A stretch of 64,000 bases of DNA from Gallaecimonas pentaromativorans. GTDB lineage: Bacteria > Pseudomonadota > Gammaproteobacteria > Enterobacterales > Gallaecimonadaceae. Position numbers and translations under genes: made by a program. The stretch lies in the NCBI RefSeq assembly GCF_003751625.1, contig NZ_RJUL01000005.1, forward strand, positions 1 to 64,000. Reading direction: 5' to 3'. The notes beneath the pieces were generated by a model, which was not told the DNA's origin, did no database searches, and saw nothing but the letters and a program-made list of their open reading frames with translations. Positions within the stretch are counted from its first letter, which is position 1; each line of letters starts with the position of its first letter. This document shows positions 62,766-64,000 of this stretch, in pieces.

Positions 62766-63620
62766 ATGGATGCCGTTAATGCCCAAGGCAGCGCCAATCA
62801 GCGTTGCTGGCTCATCGAGCTTTTCGCCTTTTGGGAAGGCCGGGTCACCACCGGCCATGTGAGCCACTTCTTTGCCATTGGTCGCCAGCAGGCCAGCAAG
62901 GAATTGGCCAGTTACCGCGCCCGCTATCCCCACCAGCTTGCCTACAGCGCCTCGGCCAAAGGCTATGTACCCACGCAAGGGTTCAAACCCACGCTCCTTA
63001 GCGGCGATGTGGGGGAATACCTTGACTGGGTAACCGCCCAGCAGCGCCCAAGCCCGGTGCCCAAGGCGGCCTACCACCTCGAAGCGGGCGCCACCGCCCT
63101 TGCCCCGCGCCGGGTCAGCGCCCAGCTTATTCGCCCGCTGGTCAAGGCCCTTCGCCAGCAGCAACGGCTGGAGGTGGACTACCTTGGCGTTACCAACCCC
63201 AGCCGCGAAGGGCGGGTGATAGTCCCCACCCGTTTTGTCAAAACCGCCCAGCGCTGGCACCTGCGTGCCTGGTGCGAGCAAAGCCAGGGCTATCGCGACT
63301 TTGTGCTAAGCCGCTTTCGTGGCCAGCCCGATCTTTTGGGCCGGCCCTTGGCCCCCTTGCCAGAAGATACGGCCTGGCATACCCACATTACCCTTTGCAT
63401 CAAACCCGACCCGCGCCTGAGCCCCGCCCAGCAAGCCGCCCTGGCCGCCGACTACGGCATGGAAAACGGTGAGCTTTTGCTGCAAAGCCGCGCTGCCTTG
63501 GCCAACTACCTGTTACTGGACATGCACATCCACACCAAGATGCTCGACGGCAACCCCGCCGCCCAACAGCTTATTCTCGCCAATATCGACAAAATCAAAC
63601 CCTGGCTCTTTGGCGGCTGA
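62766..63620 (+). CDS. WYL-domain transcriptional regulator (BrxR/CapW-like)
   Basis: A 284-residue regulator. The N-terminal winged HTH (LIELFAFWEGRVTTGHVSHFFAIGRQQASKELASYRARYP) has the layout of BrxR/CapW repressors found at BREX, CBASS and other defence loci. The middle WYL domain spans about 125-195 (LEVDYLGV..RWHLRAWCEQSQGYRDFVLSRF; WHL replaces WYL). A WCX-type C-terminal extension ends the protein. WYL domains can sense nucleic acid or nucleotide signals. It directly precedes type I-F cas1, so it probably controls the CRISPR-Cas operon (inference). The start lacks a clear ribosome site. Confidence 0.85.
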   Translation: MDAVNAQGSANQRCWLIELFAFWEGRVTTGHVSHFFAIGRQQASKELASYRARYPHQLAYSASAKGYVPTQGFKPTLLSGDVGEYLDWVTAQQRPSPVPKAAYHLEAGATALAPRRVSAQLIRPLVKALRQQQRLEVDYLGVTNPSREGRVIVPTRFVKTAQRWHLRAWCEQSQGYRDFVLSRFRGQPDLLGRPLAPLPEDTAWHTHITLCIKPDPRLSPAQQAALAADYGMENGELLLQSRAALANYLLLDMHIHTKMLDGNPAAQQLILANIDKIKPWLFGG

Positions 63621-63642
63621 CATGTCGCCTCAGGCGACATGT
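63620..63642. promoter_or_regulatory. Perfect palindrome, candidate operator upstream of cas1
   Basis: Arms ACATGTCGCCT and AGGCGACATGT around a single central C, beginning at the last base of the WYL gene stop codon and 68 bases before the cas1 start. There is no U-tract, so an operator is more likely than a terminator. Confidence 0.6.
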
Positions 63643-63710
63643 GAAAAACCACAGTGTTGGCAAGAAGTTAGGAGAGGGTAAGGTGCAGTGACACAGCGGG
63701 AGATGCTTTG

Positions 63711-64000
63711 ATGCAAGATTTTACACCGTCGGACATGAAGACCATTTTGCATTCAAAAAGGGCCAACCTTTATTACCTGCAACACTGCCGGGTATTGGTC
63801 AATCGTGGCCGGGTGGAATACGTCACCGGTGAAGGCCAGCGTCAACTCTATTGGAATATTCCTATCGCCAATACCACAACGGTGTTGTTAGGTACCGGCA
63901 CCTCGGTCACACAAGCTGCGATGCGCGAGCTGGCTAAAGCTGGCGTGATGGTCGGTTTCTGTGGCGGTGGGGGTACACCGCTGTTTAGCGGCACGGAAAT
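63711..64000 (+). CDS. cas1: CRISPR-associated endonuclease Cas1, type I-F (partial, runs off the window)
   Basis: The first 96 codons of cas1f, the integrase of spacer acquisition. Translated from ATG 63711, it reads MQDFTPSDMKTILHSKRANL, then YYLQHCRVLVNRGRVEYVT, YWNIPIANTT, LLGTGTSVTQAAMRELAKAG and VGFCGGGGTPLFSGTE. This matches the N-terminus of type I-F (Ypest) Cas1 proteins such as the Pseudomonas aeruginosa one. GGGAG lies nine bases before the ATG. The rest of the gene, presumably followed by cas2-cas3 and csy1-4, lies beyond the window; no repeat array is visible inside it. Confidence 0.95.
   Translation, partial: MQDFTPSDMKTILHSKRANLYYLQHCRVLVNRGRVEYVTGEGQRQLYWNIPIANTTTVLLGTGTSVTQAAMRELAKAGVMVGFCGGGGTPLFSGTE

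Overview
The window is chromosomal DNA of a GC-rich gammaproteobacterium. Gene order (barA/rlmD-relA-mazG-pyrG-eno, ftsB-ispD-ispF-truD-surE-pcm-yqaA-nlpD-rpoS, pncC-recA-recX-alaS-lysC-csrA, ffh/rpsP-rimM-trmD-rplS) is that of the Alteromonadales/Aeromonadales/Vibrionales group. A relative of Gallaecimonas is my best guess, by inference only. Genes are dense and many housekeeping genes overlap by 1-8 bases.

Bases 1-30 kb are core functions: cell-wall lipid recycling (uppP), the BarA sensor kinase, stringent response (relA), CTP synthesis, enolase, divisome (ftsB), isoprenoid synthesis (ispD/ispF), a stationary-phase block ending in rpoS, mismatch repair (mutS), SOS recombination (recA/recX with a LexA box), alaS, lysC, csrA, then one tRNA-Ser and three identical tRNA-Arg genes. 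Bases 29-40 kb hold a dicarboxylate/amino-acid symporter, gshA, a PLP trans-sulfuration enzyme, three tandem ~100-nt terminator-ended repeats that look like small RNA genes or attenuators, a transglycosylase-like lipoprotein, a CorC-type protein, ypjD, ffh and the rpsP-rplS operon.

Bases 40.4-62.7 kb form an accessory catabolic island, the most interesting part. It encodes a complete trans-4-hydroxy-L-proline pathway (2-epimerase, FAD D-hydroxyproline dehydrogenase, pyrroline-hydroxycarboxylate deaminase, 2,5-dioxovalerate dehydrogenase) with a GntR/FCD regulator and an NhaC-type transporter. Fused to it are a lipoprotein GH2 beta-galactosidase, a DUF5695-like glycosidase-like protein, a large TonB-dependent receptor, a DUF885 metallopeptidase, a Tat-exported lipoprotein of family GH127 (beta-L-arabinofuranosidase) and an M24 Xaa-Pro-type peptidase. 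Six promoter regions in the island carry a GTATAC-centred palindrome typical of FadR/FCD regulators. I infer a single regulon for harvesting hydroxyproline-rich glycoproteins (extensins, arabinogalactan proteins or algal equivalents): uptake, removal of arabinose and galactose, peptide cleavage, and oxidation of the hydroxyproline to 2-oxoglutarate.

The right edge (62.7-64 kb) enters a defence locus: a WYL-domain regulator of the BrxR/CapW type, a perfect 11-bp-arm palindrome, and the start of a type I-F cas1 gene cut by the window end.
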